From: Sphingomonadaceae bacterium
GTDB taxonomy: Bacteria; Pseudomonadota; Alphaproteobacteria; Sphingomonadales; Sphingomonadaceae
Length of the DNA stretch: 64,000 nucleotides
Assembly (NCBI GenBank): GCA_019239915.1
Contig: JAFAZF010000011.1
Location: 62,001 to 126,000, forward strand
Direction: 5' to 3'
Below, piece by piece: positions 34,378 through 43,775 of this stretch. Under the pieces are notes generated by a model. The model ran no database searches. It was not told the origin of the DNA and saw only the letters and a program-made list of their open reading frames with translations. A program made the translations under genes and the position numbers. How positions within the stretch are numbered: position 1 is the stretch's first letter; the number at the start of each line of letters is the position of its first letter.

Positions 34378-36810
34378 ATGTTCAAGAAGGCGAAGATCGA
34401 TCCTTTGCGCGCCATCGTGATGAGACGCTGTTTTTCCCGCCCGCGGCGGATTGCCGTCGCTGCGCTGCTGGTCGCCGGAGCCGCACCGATCTTCGCGCAG
34501 ACGCCTGCGTCCGGCACGGCGATGCCGGCGACCGGTTCCGCCGATGCGCTCTCCGGCTATCTGCGCACGCTCGCGGGCGATCCGCGCGACCTGACGGCGC
34601 TGCTCGGCGCCGGGCGCGCCGCGCTCGAGATCGGCGATCCCAATGCCGCGATCGGCTTCTACGCGCGGGCGGCGGACGTGTCGCCGCGCAGCGGTGCTGC
34701 CAAGGCGGGGCTCGGCGCCGCGCTCGTGCAACTCGAGCAGCCGCAGCGCGCGCTCGGCCTGTTCGGGCAGGCGGTCTCGCTCGGGGTGCCGGAGGCCGAT
34801 GTCGCCGCCGATCGCGGGCTCGCCTATGATCTCGTCGGCCAAAACAAGCAGGCGCAGCGTGATTATGCGATCGCGCTGAAGGGGCGGCGCGACGACGAGA
34901 CGGTGCGCCGCTATGCGCTCTCGCTCGGCATCAGCGGCGAGCGCAAGCAGGCGCTCGACTTGCTGGATCCGCTGATCCGTCGGCGCGATCCTGCGGCGTG
35001 GCGGGCTCGCGCCTTCGTGCTCGCGCTCAACAACGACGTTCCGGCTGCGGATTCGATCGCGCAGGCGATGTTGCCGAACGAAGCCGCGGCGCTGCACCCG
35101 TTCCTCGTCCAACTCGCGGCGCTGACGCCGGCGCAGAAGGCTTCCGCGGTGACGTTCGGCGATATGCCGGCAAGCGGCGGCGTTTCCTCCTCGACGATGG
35201 TCGCGTCGCGGGCGCCGTCGCCGGTGCCGCAGGCCTTCCCGACGCCGACACCACGCGCGACCACGGTCGCGCCGATCGCGAGACCGACGACGCCGACGCC
35301 GATTCCCGTTACGCGCCCGAGCGCGGCGCCGCAGGCGCTCGCGCTGGCGACACCGGTGCGGTCGCCAGCGCGTCTGCCGTCTTCGACGGTGACGCAGCCG
35401 GCCACGACGGCGCGACCAACACCGACCCCGTCGACGCCGGCAACGCCGCCGCAACCCACACCGACTGTCGCGCAGACGAGCCCTGCGACCCCGATATCCC
35501 CGGCTGCGTCGGCTGCAGCGAATTCGGCTGCCGTGGTGCCTGCGGGCAGTGCGGGCGCGCAGGCGACCGGCGCGCCAGCGACGGCGCTCGCGTTGGCCGA
35601 TCAGTCGGCCCTGCCGCCGCCGGTCGCCGTGACGCTGCCGCCATCCAGCGTGCCGATCTCCACCGATACGGTCGCAACGGCGATCGCGCCGGTCCCCGCC
35701 GAGACGCGCGGCCAAGTCGGTCCGCCGGCGCCGCCGGCAGAGCCGGAGCCCCGGCCGCAGCCTGAGGTCGCAAATGCGATCGGCGCGACGATCGGGACGC
35801 CCGTGGTCCACCAGAGCGGTCCCGCGCATCGTCGTCGCGACGAGACTGGCGATCACGCGCCGACGACCACCAAAACACCGCTCGATGCCGCTTCCGACGA
35901 TCGCGCCAGCACGAACGAGACGAGCGGCGAGGCATCGTCGCATCATGGTTCGGCTCCGCCGCGCAGGCACGAGGACGGCAGCGGCGAGAGCGCCAAAGAC
36001 GAGAGCAAGAGCCGCACAGCGGTGCGCGGGCCTGGCTCGGCCAGGAGTACGCGCGGCAAGACGGACGAGCGGCTCGCTTCGAACGAGCCATCCGACGAGC
36101 GCCAGGTTCGCGTCCACGGCAAGCTCGATGAGAGTATAGAGGAGCGTTCGGGGCACAGCGACACGGCGCGCCCGGCGCAGTCGGAGAACGACGACTCGGC
36201 GCCGGCGAAGCACGGGAAATCCGGCGCCAAAGCGACGGGCAAGAACTCCGGTAGCGACGACGCGGCTGCCGACGACAGCGGCACCTCCTCCACAAAGAAG
36301 CATGGCGCGGCTGAGAAGTCCAAATCAGACGTGAGCGACGGCGAGGACGACACGCCGAAGCACGACAAGACCAAGTCGGCTGACGCGCGCGACGCGCATC
36401 GTTCGTCGGACACGAGCGCGGCGCATGGCGGCAAATCGAGAGCATCGCACGAGGTGGATGAGGGCAGCGCGAGCGACACCTCAACACCCTCGAAATCCAA
36501 GTCCAAATTGATAGTTGCGGGCGGCGAAAACGGTGGGTCGCACGTCTATGTCCAGGTCGCCGGCGGCGCGAACAAGGATGACATGGACAAGGCCTGGGCC
36601 GGCGTGAAGAAGAAAGCGCCCGAGCTCGTGAAGGGCAAGACGGCGCTGACCACGCCGCTGCGCTTCACCAACCGGCTGCTCGTGGGACCCTTCAAGGACG
36701 AGGACGAGGCGCAGGCCTACGTCAACAAGATGTCGGGGAAGGGCGTTTCGAGCTTCATCTTCAAGAGCGCCAAGGGCCAGAAGATCGACAAGGTGGACAG
36801 CGGCAAGTAA
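34378..36810 (+). CDS. Large exported TPR and SPOR-domain protein
   Basis: Probable periplasmic or outer-membrane protein linked to cell-wall remodelling, 810 aa from ATG 34378. It has a basic start and signal peptide (RRIAVAALLVAGAAPIFAQ), then helical TPR-like repeats over about residues 50-250 (YLRTLAGDPRDLTALLGAGR and onward). A very long Pro/Thr/Ala-rich then Ser/Asp/Lys-rich disordered middle follows. The C-terminal SPOR domain (SHVYVQVAGGANKDDMDKAW through the end) should bind denuded septal glycan. Starts at GTG 34294, ATG 34378 and ATG 34420 share the frame. GTG 34294 has the best ribosome site but lies in a repeat; 34420 gives the most compact signal peptide. It follows the dcw terminator. 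Confidence 0.8.
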   Translation: MFKKAKIDPLRAIVMRRCFSRPRRIAVAALLVAGAAPIFAQTPASGTAMPATGSADALSGYLRTLAGDPRDLTALLGAGRAALEIGDPNAAIGFYARAADVSPRSGAAKAGLGAALVQLEQPQRALGLFGQAVSLGVPEADVAADRGLAYDLVGQNKQAQRDYAIALKGRRDDETVRRYALSLGISGERKQALDLLDPLIRRRDPAAWRARAFVLALNNDVPAADSIAQAMLPNEAAALHPFLVQLAALTPAQKASAVTFGDMPASGGVSSSTMVASRAPSPVPQAFPTPTPRATTVAPIARPTTPTPIPVTRPSAAPQALALATPVRSPARLPSSTVTQPATTARPTPTPSTPATPPQPTPTVAQTSPATPISPAASAAANSAAVVPAGSAGAQATGAPATALALADQSALPPPVAVTLPPSSVPISTDTVATAIAPVPAETRGQVGPPAPPAEPEPRPQPEVANAIGATIGTPVVHQSGPAHRRRDETGDHAPTTTKTPLDAASDDRASTNETSGEASSHHGSAPPRRHEDGSGESAKDESKSRTAVRGPGSARSTRGKTDERLASNEPSDERQVRVHGKLDESIEERSGHSDTARPAQSENDDSAPAKHGKSGAKATGKNSGSDDAAADDSGTSSTKKHGAAEKSKSDVSDGEDDTPKHDKTKSADARDAHRSSDTSAAHGGKSRASHEVDEGSASDTSTPSKSKSKLIVAGGENGGSHVYVQVAGGANKDDMDKAWAGVKKKAPELVKGKTALTTPLRFTNRLLVGPFKDEDEAQAYVNKMSGKGVSSFIFKSAKGQKIDKVDSGK

Positions 36811-36831
36811 GCGCTCGCTCAGCGGCCACCG

Positions 36832-36913
36832 CCGTTCGCCCCGAGCATGTCGAAGGGCTACCCTTCCTTTTCGCAAGAAGAGAACAGTGCTTCGACAGGC
36901 TCAGCACGAACGG
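36832..36913. repeat. Palindromic intergenic repeat, family A (copy 5)
   Basis: Left arm CCGTTCGCCCCGAGCATGTC and right arm GACAGGCTCAGCACGAACGG flank an A/T-richer centre. It lies between the SPOR gene and the dGTPase-like gene and is open in the frame of the latter, from ATG 36847. Confidence 0.85.
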
Positions 36914-36930
36914 AATCGAGGGCGCGCGGC

Positions 36931-38097
36931 ATGACGGGTCTCGCTCCCTATGCCAGCGATCCGGGGAAGACTCGCGGTCGGCTCCACGTCGAACCCGGCG
37001 GTGAGACGCGCGGGCCGCGTGACGCTTTCCAGCGCGATCGCGATCGCATCATCCATTCGATCGCCTTCCGGCGGCTCAGGCACAAGACGCAGGTGTTCGT
37101 CGCGCCCGACGGCGACCATTTCCGCGTGCGGCTCACGCACAGCCTCGAGGTCGCGCAGATCGCGCGGACGATTGCGCGTGCGCTCGGCCTCAACGAGGAC
37201 CTGACCGAGGCGCTCGCGCTGGCGCACGATATCGGCCACCCGCCGTTCGGCCACTCCGGCGAGGAGGCGCTCAGCGCCGCGATGGCGAGCGCGGGCGGCT
37301 TCGATCACAACGCCCACACGCTGCGCATCCTGATGCGGATCGAGGCGCCCTATCCCCGCTGGCGGGGGCTCAATCTCTGCTGGGAGACGCTAGAGGGGCT
37401 GGCCAAGCATAACGGCCCGGTCACCGCGCCGTCCTGGGCGATGATCGAGGCGGACGCCGCCTTCGGCCTCGAGCTCGACAGCTGGCCGAGCCTCGAGGCG
37501 CAGGTCGCCGCGCTCGCGGACGACATCGCCTATGACAATCACGACATCGACGACGGCCTGCGCGCCCGCCTGCTCGACATCGAACGGCTGCGGCAGGAGC
37601 CGTTCGTAGCGCGGCATTGGCAGGCGGTGCTGCGCCGCTATCCCGACGTCGCGCCCGAGCGGCTGCACCGCGAGCTGGTCCGCGACCAGATCGGCACGAT
37701 GGTCAACGACCTGATCGAGACGACGCGGGCGACGCTCGCCGATGCCGGCATCGCCAGTGCCGATGCGGCGCGGCGGGCCGGGCGGCCGCTCGTCGGCTTC
37801 TCGCCTTCGCTGGCGGCGGAGGAGAAGGCGCTCAAGCGCTTCCTTTACGCGAACGTCTATCATTCCCGCGCACAGCGCGAGGTGGCGTCGGTGGCGCGGC
37901 CGATCGTGACGCGGCTGTTCGGGGCCTATGTCGCCAACCCCGCGCGGCTGCCCTCCGGCTGGTACGCGACGCTGCCGCGCGACGCCGCAGGCCGCGTCCG
38001 CCACATCGGCGACTTCATCGCCGGCATGACCGACCGCTATGCGATCGCCCGCCACGAGGAGCTGATCGGTCCGGTGGCGCTGCCGGAGGGGTTTTAG
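36931..38097 (+). CDS. dgt: Deoxyguanosinetriphosphate triphosphohydrolase-like HD protein
   Basis: Hydrolyses dNTPs, releasing triphosphate. The protein is 388 aa from ATG 36931. HD-domain residues are visible in FRRLRHKTQVF, RLTHSLEVAQIARTIARAL and LAHDIGHPPFGHSGEEAL, with the paired His and Asp metal ligands. ADDIAYDNHDIDDGLRA is the later family motif. A longer frame begins at ATG 36847 within the repeat. I prefer 36931 because MTGLAPYA starts family-like sequence. It is upstream of argS by 153 bases. Confidence 0.92.
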   Translation: MTGLAPYASDPGKTRGRLHVEPGGETRGPRDAFQRDRDRIIHSIAFRRLRHKTQVFVAPDGDHFRVRLTHSLEVAQIARTIARALGLNEDLTEALALAHDIGHPPFGHSGEEALSAAMASAGGFDHNAHTLRILMRIEAPYPRWRGLNLCWETLEGLAKHNGPVTAPSWAMIEADAAFGLELDSWPSLEAQVAALADDIAYDNHDIDDGLRARLLDIERLRQEPFVARHWQAVLRRYPDVAPERLHRELVRDQIGTMVNDLIETTRATLADAGIASADAARRAGRPLVGFSPSLAAEEKALKRFLYANVYHSRAQREVASVARPIVTRLFGAYVANPARLPSGWYATLPRDAAGRVRHIGDFIAGMTDRYAIARHEELIGPVALPEGF

Positions 38098-38103
38098 CGG
38101 ATC

Positions 38104-38181
38104 GTGCTCCGGCGCGGGCCGGAGCGTTGAAGGTAGAAACGGCTCGCTTGCCGCCAGGGCTCCGGTCTGCGCCGGAGCACG
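38104..38181. repeat. Palindromic intergenic repeat, family D
   Basis: GTGCTCCGGCGCGGGCCGGAGC at the left is an imperfect hairpin, and GGGCTCCGGTCTGCGCCGGAGCAC closes the element with the complementary sequence. It differs from families A and B. No second copy is obvious in this window. Confidence 0.7.
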
Positions 38182-38250
38182 CCGCATGATTTGCTCCCGA
38201 AAGGTCGCCGCGCTAAGGGCGCTCGCTTCCCGCAATCTGGGTGTCCCGAC

Positions 38251-39978
38251 GTGAGTCTCTACGCGCGCTTTACCGATGCGATCGGCGCCATCCTCGATGA
38301 GCTCGAAGCCGAGGGCGGCCTGCCTGCAGGCCTGGCGCGCAAGGGCGTGACCGTCGAGCCGCCGCGCGATCCGAGCCACGGCGATCTCGCGACCAACGCC
38401 GCGATGGTGCTCGCCAAGCCGGCGGGGACGAACCCGCGCGCGCTCGCTGCCCTGATCGCGCCGAAGCTGGAGCAGGTCGCGGACGTCACCGGCGTCGAGA
38501 TCGCAGGACCCGGCTTCATCAACATTCACCTGTCGCCGGATGTCTGGCGGGACGAGCTGCGCACGATCCTCGCCGAGGGCGCGGATTATGGCCGCTCGAC
38601 CGCGGGCGCCGGCAAGCGCGTCAACGTCGAATATGTCTCGGCCAACCCGACCGGGCCGATGCATATGGGCCATTGCCGCGGCGCCGTGGTCGGCGACGCG
38701 CTGGCGAGCCTGCTCGAATATGCCGGGCATGAGGTCATCCGCGAATATTATGTCAACGACGCGGGCGCGCAGGTGCAGGTGCTCGCCCGCTCGGTGCACC
38801 TCCGCTATCGCGAGGCGCTCGGCGAGAGCGTGGTCGTGCCGGAAGGGCTCTATCCCGGCGACTATCTGATCCCCGTGGGGCAGGCGCTCGCGGCCGAGTT
38901 CGGCGATCGTTACGTCAGCGCGCCCGAAAGCGAATGGCTGGCGCTGTTCCGCACGCGCGCGGTCGCGGCGATGATGGACATGATCCGGCGCGATCTCGCG
39001 CTGCTCGGCATCCATCACGACACGTTTGCGTCGGAAGCAGACGTGCAGAGATCCGGCCGCGTCGACACCGCGCTCGATCGTCTCCGGGCTGAGGGGCTGA
39101 TCTACGAAGGCACGCTCGAACCGCCCAAGGGCGAGCTCCCCGACGATTGGGAGCCGACCGAAATGACGCTATTTCGCGCTACCGCGTTCGGCGACGATCA
39201 GGACCGGCCGGTGCGGAAATCCGATGGCGGGTTGACCTATTTCGGGACGGACCTCGCCTATCATGCCCAGAAGGCGGAAGCCGCCGACGAGCTGATCGAC
39301 ATCTGGGGCGCCGACCATGCCGGCACGGTCAAGCGCATCCAGGCGGCGGTTGCGGCGCTGACCCACAAGACCGTGCCGTTCGAGGTCAAGCTCGTCCAGA
39401 TGGTGCGGCTGCTGAGGGGCGGCGAGCCGGTCAAGATGTCCAAGCGTTCGGGCAGCTTCGTGACGCTTGCCGATGTCGTGAACGAGGTCGGCAAGGACGT
39501 CGTGCGGTTCACGATGCTGACCCGCAAGGCCGATGCCCAGATGGACTTCGATTTCGCGAAAGTCGTGGAAGCCTCGAAGGATAACCCGGTCTTTTACGTC
39601 CAGTACGCACATGCGCGGACGCGCTCGCTCAGGCGGCGCGCGATGGAAGCGGGAATCGCCTGCGACGGCGCAGCCGATCTGTCGCTGCTCGACGAAGTCG
39701 ATCTGTCGCTGGTCAGGCTGATGGCGCAGTTTCCGCGCGTGATCGAACAGGCGGCGACGACGCGCGAGCCGCACCGCGTCGCCTTCTACCTCAATGATCT
39801 TGCCGCAGTCTTCCACGCGCTGTGGAACCGCGGCAACGACGAGCCCGAGCGCCGATTTCTCTTGGTTAACTCGGCAGTAACCACTTGTGCGCGACTGGTG
39901 CTCACGGACGCGTTGGGGCAGATTGTCCGCAACGGGCTGGCGATCATGGGGGTCGCCGCAGCCGAGGAGATGCAGTGA
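38251..39978 (+). CDS. argS: Arginyl-tRNA synthetase
   Basis: Class I synthetase that charges tRNA-Arg. The protein is 575 aa from GTG 38251. The N-terminal Add-1 domain recognises the tRNA. The ATP motif is PTGPMHMGHCRGAVVGD (HMGH in the HIGH position, about residue 137). The KMSKR motif follows, in GEPVKMSKRSGSFVTLADVV (about residue 398). The DALR anticodon-binding domain is at the C-terminus. The stop overlaps the next ATG (TGATG). Confidence 0.96.
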   Translation: MSLYARFTDAIGAILDELEAEGGLPAGLARKGVTVEPPRDPSHGDLATNAAMVLAKPAGTNPRALAALIAPKLEQVADVTGVEIAGPGFINIHLSPDVWRDELRTILAEGADYGRSTAGAGKRVNVEYVSANPTGPMHMGHCRGAVVGDALASLLEYAGHEVIREYYVNDAGAQVQVLARSVHLRYREALGESVVVPEGLYPGDYLIPVGQALAAEFGDRYVSAPESEWLALFRTRAVAAMMDMIRRDLALLGIHHDTFASEADVQRSGRVDTALDRLRAEGLIYEGTLEPPKGELPDDWEPTEMTLFRATAFGDDQDRPVRKSDGGLTYFGTDLAYHAQKAEAADELIDIWGADHAGTVKRIQAAVAALTHKTVPFEVKLVQMVRLLRGGEPVKMSKRSGSFVTLADVVNEVGKDVVRFTMLTRKADAQMDFDFAKVVEASKDNPVFYVQYAHARTRSLRRRAMEAGIACDGAADLSLLDEVDLSLVRLMAQFPRVIEQAATTREPHRVAFYLNDLAAVFHALWNRGNDEPERRFLLVNSAVTTCARLVLTDALGQIVRNGLAIMGVAAAEEMQ

Positions 39979-40832
39979 TGTCCGATCTTGGTCGGGACGG
40001 TGCGGGGAGCGGGGTCGACGAGGATCGGCTGCCCTGGCTCGAGCCGGTTGACGACGAGGACATGCCCGAAGGCGGTGTCGCCGCGGGCAAGCTGATCGGT
40101 GCGCTGATCGCGGCGCTGGTCGCGATCGGGCTGATCATCGGCGGCAGCTTCTGGCTGCGCCAGCGCAATACCGAGGTCGCCGACAATGGCGGCCCCGCGA
40201 CGATCCCGGCGCCGCCGGGGCCATACAAAATCAAGCCGGCCGATGCCGGCGGCATGACGGTGCCGGGGCAGGGCGATGCGAGTTACAGCGCCGTCACCGG
40301 CGCCGATCCCAACGCGCAGATCGACATGAACGCCGTTGCCGAGGCGCCGATCGCGACCAAGCCTGCGCCGAAGCCGGTTCCGGCGACGCCGCCGGCTCCG
40401 CCGCCGCCGACGCAGACCGCTTCCGCCGCGCCGGCGAAGCCTGCGCCCGCTCCCGCCAAGCCTGCGCCGGCGCCGACCAAGCCGGTCGCCACCGCAGCGA
40501 TCCCGTCGAGCACCACCAAGCTCGCCAGCGCCGCGCCCGCACCCAAGCCGAGCACGTCCGCCGCCAAGCCGACGACGTCTGTGCCCGCGTCCGGGGCGAC
40601 CAGCGGTCCGGCCGTCCAGCTCGGCTCGTTCTCGAGCCAGGCCAAGGCGGACGCGGCGTGGAAGTCGCTTTCGGGCCGCTTCTCCTATCTTGGCGGGCTG
40701 ACCGAGCAGGTCGTCACCGGCACCGTCGGCGGCAACACGGTCTATCGCCTTCGTGCCAGCGGTGCCGGCGCTTCGGGTATCTGCAGCAAGCTCAAGGTCG
40801 CCGGAGAGACTTGCATCATCGCCCAACAGTGA
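39978..40832 (+). CDS. SPOR-domain membrane protein
   Basis: Inner-membrane protein of 284 aa. An acidic cytoplasmic N-terminus precedes one membrane helix (LIGALIAALVAIGLIIGGSF, about residues 39-58). A Pro/Ala/Lys-rich periplasmic spacer and a C-terminal SPOR domain (SGPAVQLGSFSSQAKADAAW to the end) follow. SPOR domains bind glycan strands lacking stem peptides at the septum. It is coupled to argS by a TGATG overlap and is 15 bases before nagZ, so it is in that operon. It is probably a division-associated protein like FtsN or DedD, but the identity is open. Confidence 0.85.
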   Translation: MSDLGRDGAGSGVDEDRLPWLEPVDDEDMPEGGVAAGKLIGALIAALVAIGLIIGGSFWLRQRNTEVADNGGPATIPAPPGPYKIKPADAGGMTVPGQGDASYSAVTGADPNAQIDMNAVAEAPIATKPAPKPVPATPPAPPPPTQTASAAPAKPAPAPAKPAPAPTKPVATAAIPSSTTKLASAAPAPKPSTSAAKPTTSVPASGATSGPAVQLGSFSSQAKADAAWKSLSGRFSYLGGLTEQVVTGTVGGNTVYRLRASGAGASGICSKLKVAGETCIIAQQ

Positions 40833-40847
40833 GCATGCCTCGCCCCC

Positions 40848-41867
40848 ATGCTGCCGGCGTTCTTCGGCCTCGCGGGGGCGAGCCTCTCACCTGACGAGCG
40901 GGATTTCTTTCGCGATTGCGATCCCGCCGGCTTCATCCTCTTCCAGCGCAATTGCGCGAGCCGCGCGCAGCTGCGTGGCCTGACCGACGAGCTCCGCGCG
41001 CTCTCTGGCCGCGACGACGTGCCGATCCTGATCGACCAGGAGGGCGGGCGCGTCGCCCGGCTGAAGCCGCCCGAATGGCCGCCCTTTCCGCCGGGCGAGC
41101 GCTTCGCCGCGCTCTACGACATCTCCCCGATCGCCGGGCTGGAGGCGGCGCGCGTGAATGCCGCCGCGATCGCGGCCCTGCTCGTCGAGGTCGGCGTCAA
41201 CGTCGATTGCCTCCCGCTGCTAGACGTTCGCCAGCCGGGAGCACACGACATCATCGGCGATCGCGCGCTCGGCAGCGATCCGCTTGCCGTGGCCTCGCTG
41301 GGGCGGATGGTGGTCGATGGCCTGCGCGAGGGCCGTGTCGTCGGCGTCGTCAAGCATGTCCCCGGCCATGGCCGCGCGATGGCGGACAGTCACCTCGAGC
41401 TGCCGGTCGTCGACGCGCCTGCGGAGGCGCTCGAGATCGACATCGCGCCTTTCGCCAAGCTTCATGACGCGCCGATGGCGATGACCGCACACGTCGTCTA
41501 CACCGCCTGGGACGCGGAGCGCTGCGCCAGCGTCTCGCCGAAGATCATCGCCGAGATCATCCGTGGCCGCATCGGCTTCGACGGCCTGCTGATGTCCGAC
41601 GATCTCGGCATGAAGGCGCTCGCCGGCGATTTCGCGGACCGCGCCCGCGACGTGATCGCCGCCGGCTGCGACATCGCGCTGCATTGTTCGGGCGACATGG
41701 CCGAGATGCAGGCGGCGGCGGGCGCGCTGGAGGCGATCGCCGAAGCGGCGCGCGACCGAATGGCCCGCGCGATGGCGACGATCGTGGGCACTGAAGGCGA
41801 AGCCTACGCGCCGCTCGCCGAGAAACGTGACGCGATCTTCCGGGAAGCGGGGATTCCGCTTTCCTGA
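40848..41867 (+). CDS. nagZ: Beta-N-acetylhexosaminidase NagZ
   Basis: Cytoplasmic glycoside hydrolase of family 3 that removes GlcNAc from anhydro-muropeptides during cell-wall recycling. The protein is 339 aa. The substrate and catalytic loop is KHVPGHGRAMADSHLELP (about residues 166-183), containing the D/H pair of the family. The nucleophile Asp lies in GFDGLLMSDDLGMKAL (about residue 248). DQEGGRVARLKPP near the N-terminus is also typical. It follows the SPOR gene by 15 bases. Confidence 0.95.
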   Translation: MLPAFFGLAGASLSPDERDFFRDCDPAGFILFQRNCASRAQLRGLTDELRALSGRDDVPILIDQEGGRVARLKPPEWPPFPPGERFAALYDISPIAGLEAARVNAAAIAALLVEVGVNVDCLPLLDVRQPGAHDIIGDRALGSDPLAVASLGRMVVDGLREGRVVGVVKHVPGHGRAMADSHLELPVVDAPAEALEIDIAPFAKLHDAPMAMTAHVVYTAWDAERCASVSPKIIAEIIRGRIGFDGLLMSDDLGMKALAGDFADRARDVIAAGCDIALHCSGDMAEMQAAAGALEAIAEAARDRMARAMATIVGTEGEAYAPLAEKRDAIFREAGIPLS

Positions 41868-41872
41868 TCTCC

Positions 41873-41965
41873 CTCTCCCATGGGGAGAGGGTCGGGGTGA
41901 GGCGTTCTCCGCTATCGAGGGTGGACCACCCTCACCTAATCCTCTCTCTCGAGGGAGAGGGCTTC
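41873..41965. repeat. Palindromic intergenic repeat, CCCTCTCC type
   Basis: CTCCCTCTCCCATGGGGAGAGGGT forms a hairpin at the left. CACCCTCACC and CTCTCTCGAGGGAGAGGG close the element at the right. It resembles a common alphaproteobacterial intergenic repeat and is related in style, not in detail, to family B. Confidence 0.75.
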
Positions 41966-42028
41966 AGAACTGTGGATGATCCGGCCGTCCCGATTCCCTT
42001 TGTTTCGGCAATGTCCTAGCGTGGCCGG

Positions 42029-42757
42029 ATGGATGCCGCTGGCGATACGCTGACGCTCGACATTGACGGCTGGGAAGGGCCGCTTGACCTGCTGCTCGCG
42101 CTCGCCCGGACGCAGAAGGTCGATCTGCGCGAGATCTCGATCCTGGCGCTGGTCGATCAGTATCTCGAGTTCATCGCCGACGCGCGCGCGCTTCGGCTCG
42201 AGATCGCCGCCGACCATCTCGTGATGGCGGCGTGGCTTGCCTATCTCAAATCCGGCCTGCTGCTGCCGCGCGATCCCGAGGCCGAGCCCGATCCTGAGGA
42301 ACTGGCGCTCAGGCTGCAGCTGCGCCTGCAGCGGCTCGATGCGATGCGTGAGGCGGGCGCACGGCTGATGGGGCGCGACCGCATCGGCCGGGACGTTTTC
42401 CGCCGCGGCGCGCCGGAGGGGCTCAAGGTGATCCGGCTGCCCGACTGGCAGGCGAGCCTCTACGACGTCATCGCTGCCTATGGCGCGATCAAGGCGCGCA
42501 CCGCGCCGGTGCTCCACGTCGTCAGCCGGCGCGCGGTGATGACGCTGGAGGAGGCGATCGAGCGGGTCGGCGCGCTCGTCGGCAGCAAGGTCGAGTGGGC
42601 CGATCTCAAGAGTTTCGTGCCGCTCGGCCTCGATGCCGACTATGCCCGCTCGAGCCTTGCCTCGAGCTTCGTCGCCGCGCTCGAGCTCGCGCGCCAGGGC
42701 AAAGTCGAGATCCGGCAGGAGACGGCGTTCGCGCCGCTCTATGTGCGCGCGGCATGA
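42029..42757 (+). CDS. scpA: ScpA, segregation and condensation protein A
   Basis: Kleisin subunit that bridges SMC heads in the condensin complex. The protein is 242 aa. The N-terminal half reads WEGPLDLLLALARTQKVDLR and ISILALVDQYLEFI, the ScpA signature. The C-terminal winged-helix region ends with SLASSFVAALELARQGKVEI. ATG 42029 is used. The stop overlaps scpB by 4 bases, as is usual. Confidence 0.95.
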   Translation: MDAAGDTLTLDIDGWEGPLDLLLALARTQKVDLREISILALVDQYLEFIADARALRLEIAADHLVMAAWLAYLKSGLLLPRDPEAEPDPEELALRLQLRLQRLDAMREAGARLMGRDRIGRDVFRRGAPEGLKVIRLPDWQASLYDVIAAYGAIKARTAPVLHVVSRRAVMTLEEAIERVGALVGSKVEWADLKSFVPLGLDADYARSSLASSFVAALELARQGKVEIRQETAFAPLYVRAA

Positions 42758-43353
42758 GCGCGAGCGATCATGCCCGCGCGGTCGAAGCGGCGCTGTTCGC
42801 AGCCGAGGCGCCGCTGACGACGGGCGAGATCGCGGCGGCGGCGGGCGAGGGTGATGTCGTCGCAGCACTGGCCGAGCTCACCGATCACTATGCCGGCCGC
42901 GGCATCGAGCTGGTCGAGCGCGGCGGCCGCTGGCATTTCCAGACAGCGCCCGATCTCGCCCACATCCTGCGCCGCGAGCGGCGCGAGCCGCGCCCGCTCA
43001 GCCGCGCCGCGGTCGAAACGCTCGCGATCATCGCCTACAACGAGCCCGCCAGCCGCGCCGAGATCGAGGCGATCCGCGGTGTTCAGATCTCGAAGGGTAC
43101 GCTCGACGTGCTGATCGAAGCGGGTTGGGTGCGTCCCGCCGGCCGTCGCGAGGTGCCCGGCCGGCCGCTCACCTATGCGACGACGCCCAATTTCCTTGCC
43201 GATTTCGGGCTGGCCAGCCGCCGCGATTTGCCGGGAATCGAGGATCTGCGCGCGGCCGGCCTGCTCGATCCGATCGGAGCGGCGCTCGGCGGGTTCGGCG
43301 CGAACGAACTGGAAACGCAGAGCGAGGTAGAATCCGAACCTGCGGACGACTAG
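42754..43353 (+). CDS. scpB: ScpB, segregation and condensation protein B
   Basis: Winged-helix partner that binds ScpA in SMC-ScpAB. The protein is 199 aa from ATG 42754. Segments EAALFAAEAPLTTGEIA, AVETLAIIAYNEPASRAEIE and IRGVQISKGTLDVLIEAGWV are standard. A C-terminal tail rich in Glu follows the GIEDLRAAGLL region. It overlaps scpA and precedes tatA by 27 bases. Confidence 0.95.
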   Translation: MSASDHARAVEAALFAAEAPLTTGEIAAAAGEGDVVAALAELTDHYAGRGIELVERGGRWHFQTAPDLAHILRRERREPRPLSRAAVETLAIIAYNEPASRAEIEAIRGVQISKGTLDVLIEAGWVRPAGRREVPGRPLTYATTPNFLADFGLASRRDLPGIEDLRAAGLLDPIGAALGGFGANELETQSEVESEPADD

Positions 43354-43380
43354 ATAGGGTCCGTTGAAGGAGACGTTTCG

Positions 43381-43623
43381 ATGGGCCTGTCGCTCCCCCA
43401 CATCCTGCTGCTCGCGGTCGTCGCGGTGCTGCTGCTCGGCGGCGGCCGCTTCTCCGCGCTGATGGGCGATGTCGCCAAGGGCGTGAAGCAGTTCAAGAAG
43501 GGCATGGCCGAGGACGACGATGCCGTCTCGCCCAGCCAGCAGCGGCTTCAGCGCCAGGCGCCGCTCGATCCTAGTGCCGAGCATGATCTGCGGCCCATGT
43601 CCGACGACCGGCCGCGCCCCTGA
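43381..43623 (+). CDS. tatA: TatA, twin-arginine translocase subunit
   Basis: Pore-forming subunit of the twin-arginine protein export system. The protein is 80 aa with one membrane helix (HILLLAVVAVLLLGGGRFSA, residues about 6-25) followed by the amphipathic helix DVAKGVKQFKKGMAEDD. The C-terminal end is charged and disordered. A GGAGA ribosome site precedes the ATG. It is separated from tatB by a family A repeat rather than directly adjacent. Confidence 0.93.
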   Translation: MGLSLPHILLLAVVAVLLLGGGRFSALMGDVAKGVKQFKKGMAEDDDAVSPSQQRLQRQAPLDPSAEHDLRPMSDDRPRP

Positions 43624-43659
43624 TCAACCCGCTCGGCGGATTCGACATGAAGAAAACCA

Positions 43660-43742
43660 CCATTCGCCCTGCGCTTGTCGAAGGGCTGTTTTTTTCTTCG
43701 TGCCGAGAAGGACAGTGCTTCGACACGCTCAGCACGAACGGG
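43660..43742. repeat. Palindromic intergenic repeat, family A (copy 6)
   Basis: CCATTCGCCCTGCGCTTGTC at the left and GACACGCTCAGCACGAACGG at the right, with a T-rich centre. It interrupts the tatA-tatB junction. Confidence 0.85.
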
Positions 43743-43775
43743 TTGGTGCGGGCCGATCCGGGAGCACTTTAGCAC

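Noticed and set aside
32515-36303. A 1262-residue open frame on the minus strand
   Set aside because: It spans ftsZ and the SPOR gene antisense, with Arg/Ala-rich low-complexity content, and matches no family.
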